Shown: positions 27,326-36,271, numbered from the stretch's first letter. The stretch: 64,000 bases of DNA from Arachidicoccus rhizosphaerae (GCF_900107765.1 NZ_FNQY01000018.1:1-64000); one strand, 5' to 3'. The notes: a model not told the origin generated them from the letters alone. Program-made: numbers and translations.

Positions 27326-27360
27326 ACGGGCCGGTAAATTCATTTTTACCGGCCCGTTTT
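27326..27360 (+). terminator. terminator after the bacilliredoxin gene
   Basis: A perfect 13-bp stem (ACGGGCCGGTAAA at 27326-27338 with 27345-27357), a 6-nt loop and a T tract. It sits between convergent genes and may also help stop mqnE transcripts. Confidence 0.85.
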
Positions 27361-27398
27361 GCTGTGTGCAATAACCTTTGAGATTTTTAAAATTCTTA

Positions 27399-28577
27399 TT
27401 AATTGTATTGCGGATTATGACTCAGTGCTTCTAGATCCTCCTCACCATAATCCTTAATGGTATGGTAGAGGGTATCTCTTTCTATGGGATGGCGGCCCGC
27501 CTGACGAATCAAAGAGACCAGTTCTGCGGTAGACAGTGCAGGTTTTTGTTCCTCACTGCCCGCCATTGTATAAATCTTGGTCGTGTCATCAATGGTACCG
27601 TCCAGGTCATCTACCCCGAAGCTTAATGTTAATTGGGCGCTTTGCCTTCCCAGCATGGGCCAGTAAGCTTTCAGATGCGGAAAGTTATCCAGATAAAGTC
27701 TGGAGATGGCGTATAAACGCATGTCTTCTACGACGGAGCTCTCCGGCACTTCAGACATATCATTGTTTTTGTTTCTGAATTTAAGCGGGATAAAAGTATT
27801 GAAGCCTCCTGTTTCATCCTGCAGGGTTCTTAATTTATCCATATGATCGATACGGTGCATATAGTTTTCAATATGGCCGTATAACATGGTCGCGTTGGAA
27901 TGCATCCCTAAGTTATGGGCAGCTTTGTGTATGCTGAGCCAGCCTTCGGTATCCACCTTATCGTGACAGATCTGACTGCGGATATCAGGATGGAAGATCT
28001 CAGCTCCGCCGCCGGGCAAAGATTGTAGCCCTGCATCCTTTAAGAGCTGCATACCTTCTTCCGGACTGACTTTGGCCTTGCGGAACATATAATCCAGTTC
28101 CACGGCTGTATATCCTTTTATATGCAGTTCTGGCCGGTGTTCTTTGATGCGCTTCATCACGTCAATAAAAAACTGCATGGTCAGTTTAGGATGAACCCCG
28201 CCTACAATATGTACTTCGGTAACGGGTTTATTGTCATAACTCTTGACAATATGCATCATCTGGTCAGCAGACAGTTCCCAGCCTTCTTCTCTGTTCTTAT
28301 ATAATCTGGAATAGGAGCAGAAGGTACAGGTAAATACACACACATTGGTGGGTTCAATATGGAAATTCCGGTTAAAGTAGGTGTTGTTACCATGTCTTTT
28401 TTCCCGGATATAATTGGCCAGGCCACCGGCAAATCCTAAGGAGGCTTTTTCAAATAAGGTGATTCCTTCCTGGAAACTTATTCTCTGCTCTGCTAATATT
28501 TTCTCGCCAATCTTTCTAAGCGCTGCATCTTTTTCACTGGAAATCAATTGCTCGACTCCACTTATTGTTTCCGTCAT
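27399..28577 (-). CDS. mqnE: aminofutalosine synthase (radical SAM)
   Basis: Radical SAM enzyme of the futalosine pathway to menaquinone; it builds aminodeoxyfutalosine. The cluster motif is CVFTCTFC (Cys80, Cys84, Cys87 from the chosen start), with GGVHP and the GGGAEIF segment typical of MqnE. The C-terminal part ends with the family-like RQAGRHPIERDTLY. The ATG at 28577 is preferred because a TTG seven codons upstream lies inside a TAAATTTG promoter element. Two such elements overlap the region (minus strand, 28590-28583 and 28603-28596). No other mqn genes are in the window. Confidence 0.94.
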   Translation of the reverse strand: MTETISGVEQLISSEKDAALRKIGEKILAEQRISFQEGITLFEKASLGFAGGLANYIREKRHGNNTYFNRNFHIEPTNVCVFTCTFCSYSRLYKNREEGWELSADQMMHIVKSYDNKPVTEVHIVGGVHPKLTMQFFIDVMKRIKEHRPELHIKGYTAVELDYMFRKAKVSPEEGMQLLKDAGLQSLPGGGAEIFHPDIRSQICHDKVDTEGWLSIHKAAHNLGMHSNATMLYGHIENYMHRIDHMDKLRTLQDETGGFNTFIPLKFRNKNNDMSEVPESSVVEDMRLYAISRLYLDNFPHLKAYWPMLGRQSAQLTLSFGVDDLDGTIDDTTKIYTMAGSEEQKPALSTAELVSLIRQAGRHPIERDTLYHTIKDYGEEDLEALSHNPQYN

Positions 28578-28630
28578 AATCACAAATTTAGTGCACAAAT
28601 TTACGGTTTATTGCGTAAAAGAACTCATAA

Positions 28631-28665
28631 ATGCACCAGCGTCCTGTTTCAGGACGCTGGTGCAT
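28631..28665. repeat. perfect 16-bp hairpin between hxlR and mqnE
   Basis: ATGCACCAGCGTCCTG (28631-28646) and its exact reverse complement (28650-28665) are separated by only TTT. No T run follows on either strand. It lies after the minus-strand hxlR gene and before the mqnE promoter, so it may be a terminator of the kind lacking a U tract. Confidence 0.6.
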
Positions 28666-28724
28666 ACTGATCAGAGAAATCTCCTCTTATGTTAAGGGCA
28701 GCCATGGCGGATACAGGGGGGATA

Positions 28725-29069
28725 TCAGGCTTGCCGGTTTTTCACGACCTTTTCATGCGCTTCTCCCCACCGGATCATTTCCTGGATAATCTGGCCAAAG
28801 GTTCTACAATACGCTGTTGGTTCGTATTCAATGAGTACCGGGAGTTCAGGATACACATTTCTTTTAAGTAACTTATTGAGTTCCATGTCTTTTAGTTCTT
28901 TAGAGAGCATACGTCTGGTAATACCCGGTATGCTTTTTTCAATTTCACGGAACCGGCGGTTACCATTGCACAGTGAATTGATCACCGGGATACGCCATTT
29001 ACCACCGATAAAATACAGGGTGTTTTGTAAGGCCTTTAATTCTGCCTGTTGATTTCTGGTTATTGCCAT
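28725..29069 (-). CDS. HxlR-family transcriptional regulator
   Basis: A 114-residue winged-helix protein. It has the family start (LYFIGGKWRIPVINSLCNGNRRFREIEKSIPGITRRMLSKELKDME, given as the wing-containing region about 18-63) and the ending PTAYCRTFGQIIQEMIRWG. HxlR proteins often sense electrophiles through cysteine; here Cys34 and Cys88 are candidates. It is divergent from an SDR oxidoreductase gene with a palindrome in the shared region, so it probably represses that gene. Confidence 0.9.
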   Translation of the reverse strand: MAITRNQQAELKALQNTLYFIGGKWRIPVINSLCNGNRRFREIEKSIPGITRRMLSKELKDMELNKLLKRNVYPELPVLIEYEPTAYCRTFGQIIQEMIRWGEAHEKVVKNRQA

Positions 29070-29078
29070 GATTATTTT

Positions 29079-29113
29079 GGTATACTTAGTGATACGTGTT
29101 ACAAAAGTATACC
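29079..29113. promoter_or_regulatory. palindrome in the hxlR/SDR divergent promoter, likely HxlR operator
   Basis: GGTATACTT (29079-29087) is repeated exactly inverted as AAGTATACC (29105-29113), with an inner GTGATAC/GTTAC element. It lies between the two divergent start codons, where HxlR proteins usually bind. Confidence 0.6.
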
Positions 29114-29147
29114 ATTACCTGCATAATTTTGCATCAAATTTAAAATC

Positions 29148-29891
29148 ATGAAAATATTTGAAAACAAGGTAGCCCTGGTAACGGGCGCCAACAGCGGAAT
29201 CGGATATGCCGCCGCAGGGCAGCTTGTATCAGAGGGCGCTACCGTTATTATGACGGGCAGAAGAGCCGAAGCCATTCGTGAAGCGGCTCAAAAGATCGGT
29301 GGTGTTGCCATGGTGGCTGACCAGGCGAAATTACCGGATACCGACCGCCTTTTTGAAGACGTGAAGTCCAGGTATGGCCAACTGGATATTCTGTTTGTAA
29401 ATGCGGGTATAACCGGTAAACAGGCCTTTATAGAACAGGCCAGTGAGGAAAATTTTGATGCCGTCATGAATATCAATTTCAAAGGCGCCTACTTTATGCT
29501 GAGCCGTTTTATTCCTCTGCTGGCCAGCGGCGCTTCTGTAGTGATTCTTTCCTCCATCGCGGCCAGCACACATATGGCCAGAAGCTCCGTGTATCAGGCC
29601 AGCAAGGCAGCGCTGAATTCTATGGCCAAAACAGCAGCCGCTGAACTGGCGGATAGAAAAATCAGGGTGAATCTGGTGAGTCCTGGCCCGCATAAAACGG
29701 AAGTCTTGAAAAAGACCGGCCTAAATGAACAGGAACTGTACCAAATCAATCAGCATCTCACCAGCATTATTCCCTTAAAGCAAATGGGCAATCCGGCAGA
29801 TGTGGCCAAACTGGTGAGCTATCTGTCCAGACCTGAATCAGCCTTTATCACTGGTGCCGAGGTAATCGTAGATGGAGGTATGACGCTTTAG
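29148..29891 (+). CDS. short-chain dehydrogenase/reductase
   Basis: Cytosolic NAD(P)-dependent oxidoreductase of the classical SDR family. The Rossmann motif is TGANSGIG (about 13-20), followed by NAG at about 87, the catalytic Ser in ILSSIAAS, and YQASK containing Tyr and Lys of the triad. It ends GAEVIVDGGMTL, standard for the family. The 247 residues are complete. Divergent arrangement with HxlR suggests induction by a reactive electrophile or quinone; the substrate is unknown. Confidence 0.92.
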   Translation: MKIFENKVALVTGANSGIGYAAAGQLVSEGATVIMTGRRAEAIREAAQKIGGVAMVADQAKLPDTDRLFEDVKSRYGQLDILFVNAGITGKQAFIEQASEENFDAVMNINFKGAYFMLSRFIPLLASGASVVILSSIAASTHMARSSVYQASKAALNSMAKTAAAELADRKIRVNLVSPGPHKTEVLKKTGLNEQELYQINQHLTSIIPLKQMGNPADVAKLVSYLSRPESAFITGAEVIVDGGMTL

Positions 29892-29919
29892 TTGCTTTGC
29901 CGGCCGCTTTAAAGTGTCC

Positions 29920-29951
29920 TGGATCCGTTTGAAGTGTTGATTTGTCCGTTT
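29920..29951 (+). promoter_or_regulatory. LytTR-type direct repeats, site A (DUF1223 gene)
   Basis: TGGATCCGTTT (29920-29930) and TTTGTCCGTTT (29941-29951) match at 8 of 11 bases with an exact 21-bp period. They are followed after 37 bp by the -7 element TAATTTTG (29989-29996), with a TTG 19 bp before it (29967-29969). The same layout occurs at sites B and C. Confidence 0.7.
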
Positions 29952-30016
29952 CGGATGGATACAGGATTGGGTGAGCAGCGAGGGCGGCTAATTTTGACTT
30001 CATAAAATAAAAGATC

Positions 30017-30796
30017 ATGAAAGTTCAAAATCAATTAAGCACTATTTTCAGGAGCCTTTGCTTACTGATTGGCCTTAGCTTATTAATGGCTTTGTTTACC
30101 AGCCTGCAAGCACAAACCGGGCAAAAAGCACCAGGATTTGCCGTTCTGGAATTATTTACTTCTGAAGGCTGCTCCAGCTGCCCGCCGGCAGAAAACCTGC
30201 TGGCAAAAATTCATGCACAGACAAAGGGTCAGCCGGTATATGTTCTGGCATACCATGTAGACTACTGGGACAGAGCAGGGTGGAAGGATCGTTTCAGTCA
30301 GCACAGTTTTTCACTCAGACAATATGCCTATAGCAGCAGCCTGTCCGCTCAGGTGTATACGCCGCAACTTGTGATCAATGGTTTAACGCAGGGGATAGGG
30401 AGTGAGGAACCTTTTGTAAGGGATGCCATCGCAAAGGCACTTGCCGAGAAGGCCAAGGCGACCATGGAGATGACCCTGGATAAGGCAACTGCAGGGGCGG
30501 CAACGGTGACTTATGCGGTTCAGGGGCAGGTGTCGGGGACCCGGCTTGAAATCGCCCTATTGCAAAAACAGGCGGTCAGCCAGGTGCGTGGAGGTGAAAA
30601 CAAAGGTCGCAGCTTGATTCATAAGGGCATCGTCCGGGCATTAGAAACTTATGAGCTGTCCGGTCATGATAAAGGCACTGTTCGGATTGCCTTACCTGCC
30701 GGATTCAATAAGGATGCCTATGACGTGATTGGTTTTCTTCAGCTGCCAGGTTCAGGTGCAATCATTGCGGCAGCGCCGGTATTGATCAGGGATTGA
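30017..30796 (+). CDS. DUF1223 exported thioredoxin-like protein
   Basis: A 259-residue protein with an N-terminal signal (hydrophobic 13-30, ending LQAQT). The DUF1223 domain starts FAVLELFTSEGCSSCPPAENLL, with a CxxC pair resembling thioredoxin-like proteins, and continues VYVLAYHVDYWDRAGWKDRF and YTPQLVINGL, the family hallmarks. It is probably periplasmic and redox related; the exact reaction is unknown. It is the first gene after direct-repeat site A, and an Ohr-like gene follows 100 bp later. Confidence 0.9.
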   Translation: MKVQNQLSTIFRSLCLLIGLSLLMALFTSLQAQTGQKAPGFAVLELFTSEGCSSCPPAENLLAKIHAQTKGQPVYVLAYHVDYWDRAGWKDRFSQHSFSLRQYAYSSSLSAQVYTPQLVINGLTQGIGSEEPFVRDAIAKALAEKAKATMEMTLDKATAGAATVTYAVQGQVSGTRLEIALLQKQAVSQVRGGENKGRSLIHKGIVRALETYELSGHDKGTVRIALPAGFNKDAYDVIGFLQLPGSGAIIAAAPVLIRD

Positions 30797-30896
30797 TTAA
30801 GCTCCCTATGATAATGCAGTCAATATGAACAGCCCCTGTCTATGAATCCTCCCAATAAAAGAACAAGCACATTTATAAATTAAATAAACATTGAAA

Positions 30897-31379
30897 ATGG
30901 AATCACAACATCAAATGAAAACGCCGATAACCCATGGCGCCCCAGTTATCACTAGCCAGGTAAATGATTTACAAAAAGTATGGTATACGGGCAGAGTATC
31001 GGTTACGGGTGGCAGGGATGGCCGGGCGCGCAGCAGTGACGGCCAGCTGGATCTCGGCCTCAGCCAGCCCGGCAGTAAAAAGCCCGGCAGTAATCCCGAA
31101 CAACTTTTAGCGGCTGGCTGGTCAGCCTGTTTTACCAGTGCCATGCAGTTAAATGCGCCGGCATTGGGTGTAGCATTACCGGAAGGTACCCGGGTAGAAG
31201 CAGAAGTTGATTTAGCCACCGGTACAGGTGGATATTTTATCAGTGCCCGCTTACAGGTCATTTTGCCGGGACTGGATGATACGCTGGCCGCAGAACTGGT
31301 GAAAACGGCTCATGGGAGTTGCCCTTATTCCAAGGCAACGAAAGGCAACATTAATGTGGACATCAGGGTGGTTGTTTAA
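30897..31379 (+). CDS. Ohr/OsmC-family organic hydroperoxide resistance protein
   Basis: Thiol peroxidase that reduces organic hydroperoxides. The peroxidatic cysteine lies in GWSACF (Cys78) and the second in SCPYSKATKGN (Cys142), both characteristic of Ohr. Its 160 residues are slightly longer than usual because of an N-terminal extension. The ATG at 30897 is preferred to the TTG at 30891. It follows the DUF1223 gene on the same strand and may share its promoter. Confidence 0.9.
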   Translation: MESQHQMKTPITHGAPVITSQVNDLQKVWYTGRVSVTGGRDGRARSSDGQLDLGLSQPGSKKPGSNPEQLLAAGWSACFTSAMQLNAPALGVALPEGTRVEAEVDLATGTGGYFISARLQVILPGLDDTLAAELVKTAHGSCPYSKATKGNINVDIRVVV

Positions 31380-31498
31380 ACAGCCGGTTGCTAGTCAAAT
31401 GAAGTCAGCAGGCAAAGCTTTGAAGGGAAGCTTTGCCTGCTGACTTTGCTCATTCAAGGAAGCTTGTTTTTTAAGAGGCGTTTTTTTTGAGGACAGGC

Positions 31499-31530
31499 TT
31501 TGTCCGGTTCAAAGCCAGATTTGTCCGTTT
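31499..31530 (+). promoter_or_regulatory. LytTR-type direct repeats, site B (cytochrome gene)
   Basis: TTTGTCCGGTT (31499-31509) and TTTGTCCGTTT (31520-31530) match at 10 of 11 bases with a 21-bp period. The -7 element TAGCTTTG (31568-31575) follows after exactly 37 bp. Confidence 0.75.
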
Positions 31531-31600
31531 GGAGGCAATGGTGTTTCCTTAAAACTTCGCCTGTTTATAGCTTTGGTATGAATCATTAAAAACATCTGTT

Positions 31601-32593
31601 ATGTGGCACTTCAATAAAGAAAAACCCGGATTATTCCGGTCAAATATTTTCCGGATCACGGCCGCCTTATCCTCCCTTTTTATACTGATACAATTTATAG
31701 GCCCCCGGGTTACCAGGCCTGTCGTGACGCATCCTTTGGTGGCATCACCCGAGGTGACGGGTATCTTAAAAAGAGCCTGTTATGACTGCCATTCCAATGA
31801 AACCCGCAAAAATCTATGGACAGAACTGGCGCCTTTTTCCTGGGTCATCGCAGAGGATGTCCAGGAGGCCCGCAGCCGATTTGATTTTTCAACATTCGAT
31901 ACCCTGTCCAAGGCTCAGCAACAAGGGTTTATATGGGAAATGGTAAATATGGTACTGGACGAAAAAATGCCCTTGCCCGGTTATAGTAAGGTGCATCCGG
32001 AGTCCGGACTGACTTCCCGGGATATATCGGTATTAAAGGCTTACGCAGTGTCCCTTAACCCGGCGGTATATCATGACAGCCTGGCCATTCTGGATGCCCG
32101 CCGTCAACGCGCCGCCGATAAAGAGAGGCCGGTGGATTTGCCCGTGTCGGCTAATGGTGTTGCTTACAGCAGCATTAAAGATTATCAGCATTGGCAGGTG
32201 ATCAGTACAACCAATCGTTTTGATAACAACCGCAGTATCCGGGTTATTTACGGCAATGATATTGCCGCCGAGGCTGTCAGAACCAATCATATCAAGCCCT
32301 GGCCTGAAGGCAGTATCATCGTTAAGGTGGTATGGGATATTATAGAAGAAAAAAACGGAGATATCCTGCCTGGCCGCTTTAACAATGTCCAGATGATGAT
32401 CAAAGACAGCCATCAATTTAAACAAAGTGAAGGTTGGGGCTTTGCCAAATTTACCGGCGAAGGCCTGGTGCCTTATGGGAAAGACGCCTCCTTTAACGCC
32501 GCCTGTTTTAATTGTCACAAGGCTGCCAGTGAATATGGGTATGTATTCAATATACCGCTTCCTGATGGTGAAAACATGGCTGTAAACCATTAG
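31601..32593 (+). CDS. di-heme cytochrome: haem-binding domain fused to cytochrome P460 fold
   Basis: Membrane-anchored by an N-terminal helix (about 16-34). The first half has one c-type heme site, CYDCH (60-64), in a domain of the haem_bd type (NLWTELAPFSW and KMPLPGYSKVHPESGLT). The second half looks like cytochrome P460 (IRVIYGNDIAAEA, WPEGSIIVKVVWD, GWGFAKF) with a second heme site CFNCH (302-306). At 330 residues it is a fusion of two usually separate units. Probable role: periplasmic electron transfer or oxidation of a small toxic molecule. It is controlled from repeat site B and followed by a lipoprotein gene. Confidence 0.88.
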   Translation: MWHFNKEKPGLFRSNIFRITAALSSLFILIQFIGPRVTRPVVTHPLVASPEVTGILKRACYDCHSNETRKNLWTELAPFSWVIAEDVQEARSRFDFSTFDTLSKAQQQGFIWEMVNMVLDEKMPLPGYSKVHPESGLTSRDISVLKAYAVSLNPAVYHDSLAILDARRQRAADKERPVDLPVSANGVAYSSIKDYQHWQVISTTNRFDNNRSIRVIYGNDIAAEAVRTNHIKPWPEGSIIVKVVWDIIEEKNGDILPGRFNNVQMMIKDSHQFKQSEGWGFAKFTGEGLVPYGKDASFNAACFNCHKAASEYGYVFNIPLPDGENMAVNH

Positions 32594-32714
32594 TATAAAG
32601 CGGCTTGTAAAACGCAACCTTACAGCTATGGACCGACGGCGTATGGGGGATCAGAACAGCCAAAGCAATAAAAAACAACCAGCAACTTAACATTTACCGT
32701 TACAATAAATCGTC

Positions 32715-33224
32715 ATGAAAAATTGGATATATATTTTGGGATTTGCCCTGCTAGTGACCGGATGTCATAAGCGGGAAAGGGCTTTAGTGAAGAGATCTTT
32801 GTTGAATGCCCATGGCAAAATAGTGTATACTGTTTTTGCCAATAGAGCGGATAAGACCATGAGTATTGTCTATATAGATAAAATGCACCCGCTCCGGGGC
32901 GCTGAGGCTGAACCCAAATTTGTAAGTGGCGCGGTGCTGGAGGTAGTGACTTATGCGCAAAATGATAATAAATATTGGTACGGAAGTTATCTCAACGGGC
33001 CGCTGAGATCTGTGGAGCAACTGACCCTTAAAAAGTTAGACTCTTTCCCCCGTATTGGTGTAACTGCTAAAAAAGCCCGTGATCCCAGTTTAGATCCGGA
33101 CAACTGGCAGTATTCATTAATAGAAGGTAATTCTCCTGCCACGGGGCACCCGCATCCAGGTCGCCGTCAGATTTATGAGCGCACCCGTCAAATCATTTCC
33201 AAAAGCGCTGTGTTTTTCCCTTAA
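32715..33224 (+). CDS. predicted lipoprotein of unknown function
   Basis: A 169-residue protein with a signal peptide ending in the lipobox LVTGC (Cys17), so it is lipidated and placed in the envelope. The rest is basic and beta-rich (IVYTVFANRADKTMSIVYID, VTYAQNDNKYWYGSYL). No known family was recognised. It lies between the di-heme cytochrome and the two-component system on the same strand, which suggests a function in the same island. Confidence 0.75.
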   Translation: MKNWIYILGFALLVTGCHKRERALVKRSLLNAHGKIVYTVFANRADKTMSIVYIDKMHPLRGAEAEPKFVSGAVLEVVTYAQNDNKYWYGSYLNGPLRSVEQLTLKKLDSFPRIGVTAKKARDPSLDPDNWQYSLIEGNSPATGHPHPGRRQIYERTRQIISKSAVFFP

Positions 33225-33277
33225 TTCAATAAATTTGCTGAACAAATGCACCTTGCATTGACTTTAATCTCATCTGG

Positions 33278-34312
33278 ATGAAGACATCTGATCTGAAAAT
33301 TTCTCCGGCCGTTATCTGGACCAGCTCCATCATCTTAGGGGTTTTGTCCTCTGTGCCGCAGCTGGCATCACATAGTTTTAACTGGAAGGAAGCCGTTGTA
33401 AATGCAGCGCTGACTTCCGGTTTTGCTATTATTATGTGGTATGTGAACCTTTACTTCTTTGACAGCTATCATAAGAAGATCTCTCAAAGAAAAATCTCTA
33501 ACAAGCAAATCTCTTACAGCAGGTTATTTATTACATTCGGGGTGGGCATCGTAATTATGTTTGTGCTAGCCTGGCTGCAGCAACTGATTCTCTCTCATAT
33601 TAATTTTGGCCCTGTGATGCTCATGATTGAAGTGCGCGGGCTTTTAATTAATCTGATCTGTTTTACATTTTTATATCTGCTGCAGCAAAACTTTGAAAAC
33701 CGGCATATCACACTTGAACTGGAACAAATGAGAAATGATAACCTGGCTGCCCAATATGAACTGCTTAAGCAGCAGATTAATCCTCATTTTCTGTTTAACA
33801 GCTTAAACACCTTAAAATCTATGGTAGATAACCAGGAGCCGGAGGCTGCTGGTTATATTATTAAGTTGTCGAATTTTTACAGGTATACCCTGGAGAGCAG
33901 AAAATCAGATCTCATTACGCTCAAAGAAGAAATGAATATCGTGGGTGCTTTTATTTATTTGCAAAAAGCCAGATTTGCGAATGGTTTTGAATTTATAAAC
34001 CAGCTCGAGGTAGATGCAGAAAATACTTTGTTACCGCCATTCTCCCTGCAGCTCTTGCTGGAAAATTGCCTGAAGCACAATATCGTGTCCGAAGAAAATC
34101 CCTTACAGATCAGGCTATACAGTGAGAACGGTTGGCTGATTTTGGAAAACCAGGTACAGTTAAAGTCAGGGGACCATCATTCACTGGGGGTTGGACTGGA
34201 AAATATCAGGCTAAGATACCAGCATCTGACAGAACAGCAAGTGGTGGTTCAGCAAAGTGAGACATTATTTACTATTAAACTTCCCATGATCTATGAAAAT
34301 CCTCATCATTGA
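33278..34312 (+). CDS. LytS-type sensor histidine kinase
   Basis: Inner-membrane kinase with four predicted helices (about 11-29, 40-62, 84-104 and 116-136) and no large extracytoplasmic domain, followed by a His_kinase domain: KQQINPHFLFNSLNTLKSM carries phospho-acceptor His170, and LLPPFSLQLLLENCLKHN is the nucleotide-binding N box. The ending HSLGVGLENIRLRY supplies the G region. The cognate LytTR regulator overlaps its last 20 bp, so the two are one unit. The signal sensed by the membrane part is unknown. Confidence 0.94.
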   Translation: MKTSDLKISPAVIWTSSIILGVLSSVPQLASHSFNWKEAVVNAALTSGFAIIMWYVNLYFFDSYHKKISQRKISNKQISYSRLFITFGVGIVIMFVLAWLQQLILSHINFGPVMLMIEVRGLLINLICFTFLYLLQQNFENRHITLELEQMRNDNLAAQYELLKQQINPHFLFNSLNTLKSMVDNQEPEAAGYIIKLSNFYRYTLESRKSDLITLKEEMNIVGAFIYLQKARFANGFEFINQLEVDAENTLLPPFSLQLLLENCLKHNIVSEENPLQIRLYSENGWLILENQVQLKSGDHHSLGVGLENIRLRYQHLTEQQVVVQQSETLFTIKLPMIYENPHH

Positions 34313-35078
34313 AGATGAACCCAGGGCGGCGAGTTCGCTGGAAAAAATAATTATGCAGTTAAGGCCGGAGGCACAATTGCTGGGTAAATGCCAGTCGGTC
34401 TCGGCCTCGGTCAAACTGCTCCGTCAGGATATTGAACCGGAACTTATTTTTATGGATATTCAACTGGCTGACGGACTGTCTTTTGAAATTTTTAAACAGG
34501 TGGACATACAGGCACCTGTTATTTTTTGTACGGCTTTTGATGAGTATTCCATTGAAGCCTTCAAGAAAAACGGAATCGATTATATCCTTAAACCCTTCTC
34601 TGAAACAGATATCGCCCAGGCGCTGGAAAAAGTAGAAAGACTGGGGCAGTTCTACCGCTCAAAGGATAGCGGCTCTCAGTCTTCGCAGGTGCTGCCGGAT
34701 TTGAATGAACTGGTGGCAAGGCTGTCAACACCATCTGGTAAGACCAGCTTTTTAGTGTTTCAACAGCAGAAATATATGACCATTCCGACTGTGGATATCG
34801 CTTATTTCTTTGTACAGCATAATGCCACCTGTATTGTCTGCTACGATCAGAAGGTCTATGTGCTGAGTCAGTCCCTGGATCAGATTGCCTCAGAGGTTTC
34901 GGAACGGGAATTTTTCAGGGCCAACAGGCAGTATCTGGTGGCCTTTAAAGCCATCAAGGAAGTGGAACCTTTTTTTATGCGCAAGTTGTATGTAAAACTG
35001 GTGATTGAAACCAAGGAAAAGATCCTGGTCAATAAAGAAAAGGCGCCTAGGCTGCTGGCATGGCTGGAAAATAGATAG
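34293..35078 (+). CDS. LytTR-family response regulator
   Basis: An N-terminal receiver domain (about 1-120) with phospho-acceptor Asp55 (LIFMDIQL), acidic pair EDE at 7-9 and the Lys in YILKPF. The C-terminal LytTR DNA-binding domain (about 150-255) reads IAYFFVQHNATCIVCYDQK through REFFRANRQYLVAFKAIKEV. It probably binds the 21-bp-period direct repeats in front of three nearby operons. Start codon overlaps the kinase gene, giving translational coupling. Confidence 0.95.
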   Translation: MKILIIEDEPRAASSLEKIIMQLRPEAQLLGKCQSVSASVKLLRQDIEPELIFMDIQLADGLSFEIFKQVDIQAPVIFCTAFDEYSIEAFKKNGIDYILKPFSETDIAQALEKVERLGQFYRSKDSGSQSSQVLPDLNELVARLSTPSGKTSFLVFQQQKYMTIPTVDIAYFFVQHNATCIVCYDQKVYVLSQSLDQIASEVSEREFFRANRQYLVAFKAIKEVEPFFMRKLYVKLVIETKEKILVNKEKAPRLLAWLENR

Positions 35079-35122
35079 GGGGGCACCGTTTTTCCGGGAA
35101 GCAGTGAACAAAAATAAAACAC

Positions 35123-35166
35123 AAAAAGAAGCTGCAGTTAAAACCTAGTAACCGCAGCTTCTTTTT
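35123..35166. terminator. bidirectional terminator between the LytTR gene and the hydrolase
   Basis: A 13-bp stem (AAAAAGAAGCTGC at 35123-35135 with 35154-35166) with A residues on one side and T residues on the other serves both convergent transcripts. Confidence 0.85.
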
Positions 35167-35187
35167 GCTGTATCTTTTTATGATTTT

Positions 35188-36225
35188 TTATTCTGCCAGA
35201 TGTGCCGCCTGGATAATGGCTGCTGCAAATGCTGCAGGGGCTTCCTTGGGCAGATCATGGCCTATGCCCCCCTGGATGGTGTGATGGTCATATTTGCCCG
35301 TGAATTTATTTCTGTAAGCTGCAGGCTGTGGATGAGGCGCACCGTTGGCATCACCTTCCAAAGTGACCGTTGGTACAGTAATATCAGGTAAGGCGTTTAT
35401 TTTAGCTTCCATTTGACGATAGCATGGATCTGCTGCTGTCAGTTGTAAACGGTACCTGTAATTATGGATGGTAATAGCGACATGATCGGGATTATCCAGC
35501 GCTTTAGCTTCCTTGTCAAAGGTCGCCTGACTAAAATGCCAGTCCGGGGAGGCTAGCTGCCAGATCAGTTTTGCAAAATCATGAGTATTTTCTTTGTAAC
35601 CCTGTTCACCTCTTTGAGTGGCAAAATAAAACTGGTACCACCAGGCCAGTTCAGCCTTGGGCGGCAAAGGGGTGCTGCTGCTCTTTGGATCACCGATCAG
35701 ATACCCGCTTACCGCTACCAGCGCTGTGCATCTTTCAGGATAAAGGGCTGCTATAATGTCCGCTGTCCTCGCACCCCAGTCAAAGCCACCTAAAATGGCT
35801 TTTTTAATATGCAGGGCGTCCATAAAATCCAGCAGATCCTGTGCCAGCGCAGCGGGTTCCCCGCTTCTGGTGGTGGTATCAGATAAAAAGGTGGTGGATC
35901 CAAAGCCTCTGGCATAGGGGACATAGACCCGGTAACCTTTGGCTGCCAGCATCCTGCTGCTCTCTTTATAGCTTTCAATGCCGTAGGGCCAGCCGTGCAG
36001 TAAAATTACGGGCTGCCCATTTTGAGGCCCGTAGACAGCGTATCCTACCTCTAATTTGCCGGCTTTGATCTGAAGGGTACTGTCCTGGTTAACCTGAGAT
36101 AGCTGACGGGCAAAGCCAGGGTGCGAGGCGGTGATGCCAAGGATTGTAAAAAACAGCGTAAGTATAAAAGTCACTGTTGTATGGCAGGCATTACCCAGGC
36201 TGTTTAATTGATTATTTGTGTTCAT
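35188..36225 (-). CDS. alpha/beta hydrolase, epoxide hydrolase/dehalogenase-like
   Basis: Exported hydrolase with an N-terminal signal (hydrophobic 16-33, ending FARQ). The oxyanion motif HGWPYG is at 77-82 and the nucleophile elbow is GGFDWGA (Asp149), an aspartate as in epoxide hydrolases and haloalkane dehalogenases rather than the serine of esterases. The catalytic His is in GIGHDLPKEAP near 327. It is downstream of doxX (47 bp) in one operon controlled by repeat site C. The substrate is unknown. Confidence 0.85.
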   Translation of the reverse strand: MNTNNQLNSLGNACHTTVTFILTLFFTILGITASHPGFARQLSQVNQDSTLQIKAGKLEVGYAVYGPQNGQPVILLHGWPYGIESYKESSRMLAAKGYRVYVPYARGFGSTTFLSDTTTRSGEPAALAQDLLDFMDALHIKKAILGGFDWGARTADIIAALYPERCTALVAVSGYLIGDPKSSSTPLPPKAELAWWYQFYFATQRGEQGYKENTHDFAKLIWQLASPDWHFSQATFDKEAKALDNPDHVAITIHNYRYRLQLTAADPCYRQMEAKINALPDITVPTVTLEGDANGAPHPQPAAYRNKFTGKYDHHTIQGGIGHDLPKEAPAAFAAAIIQAAHLAE

Positions 36226-36271
36226 GGTTATAATATTTTGAATGGTTGAATGATGATGAATCCGGATGGAG

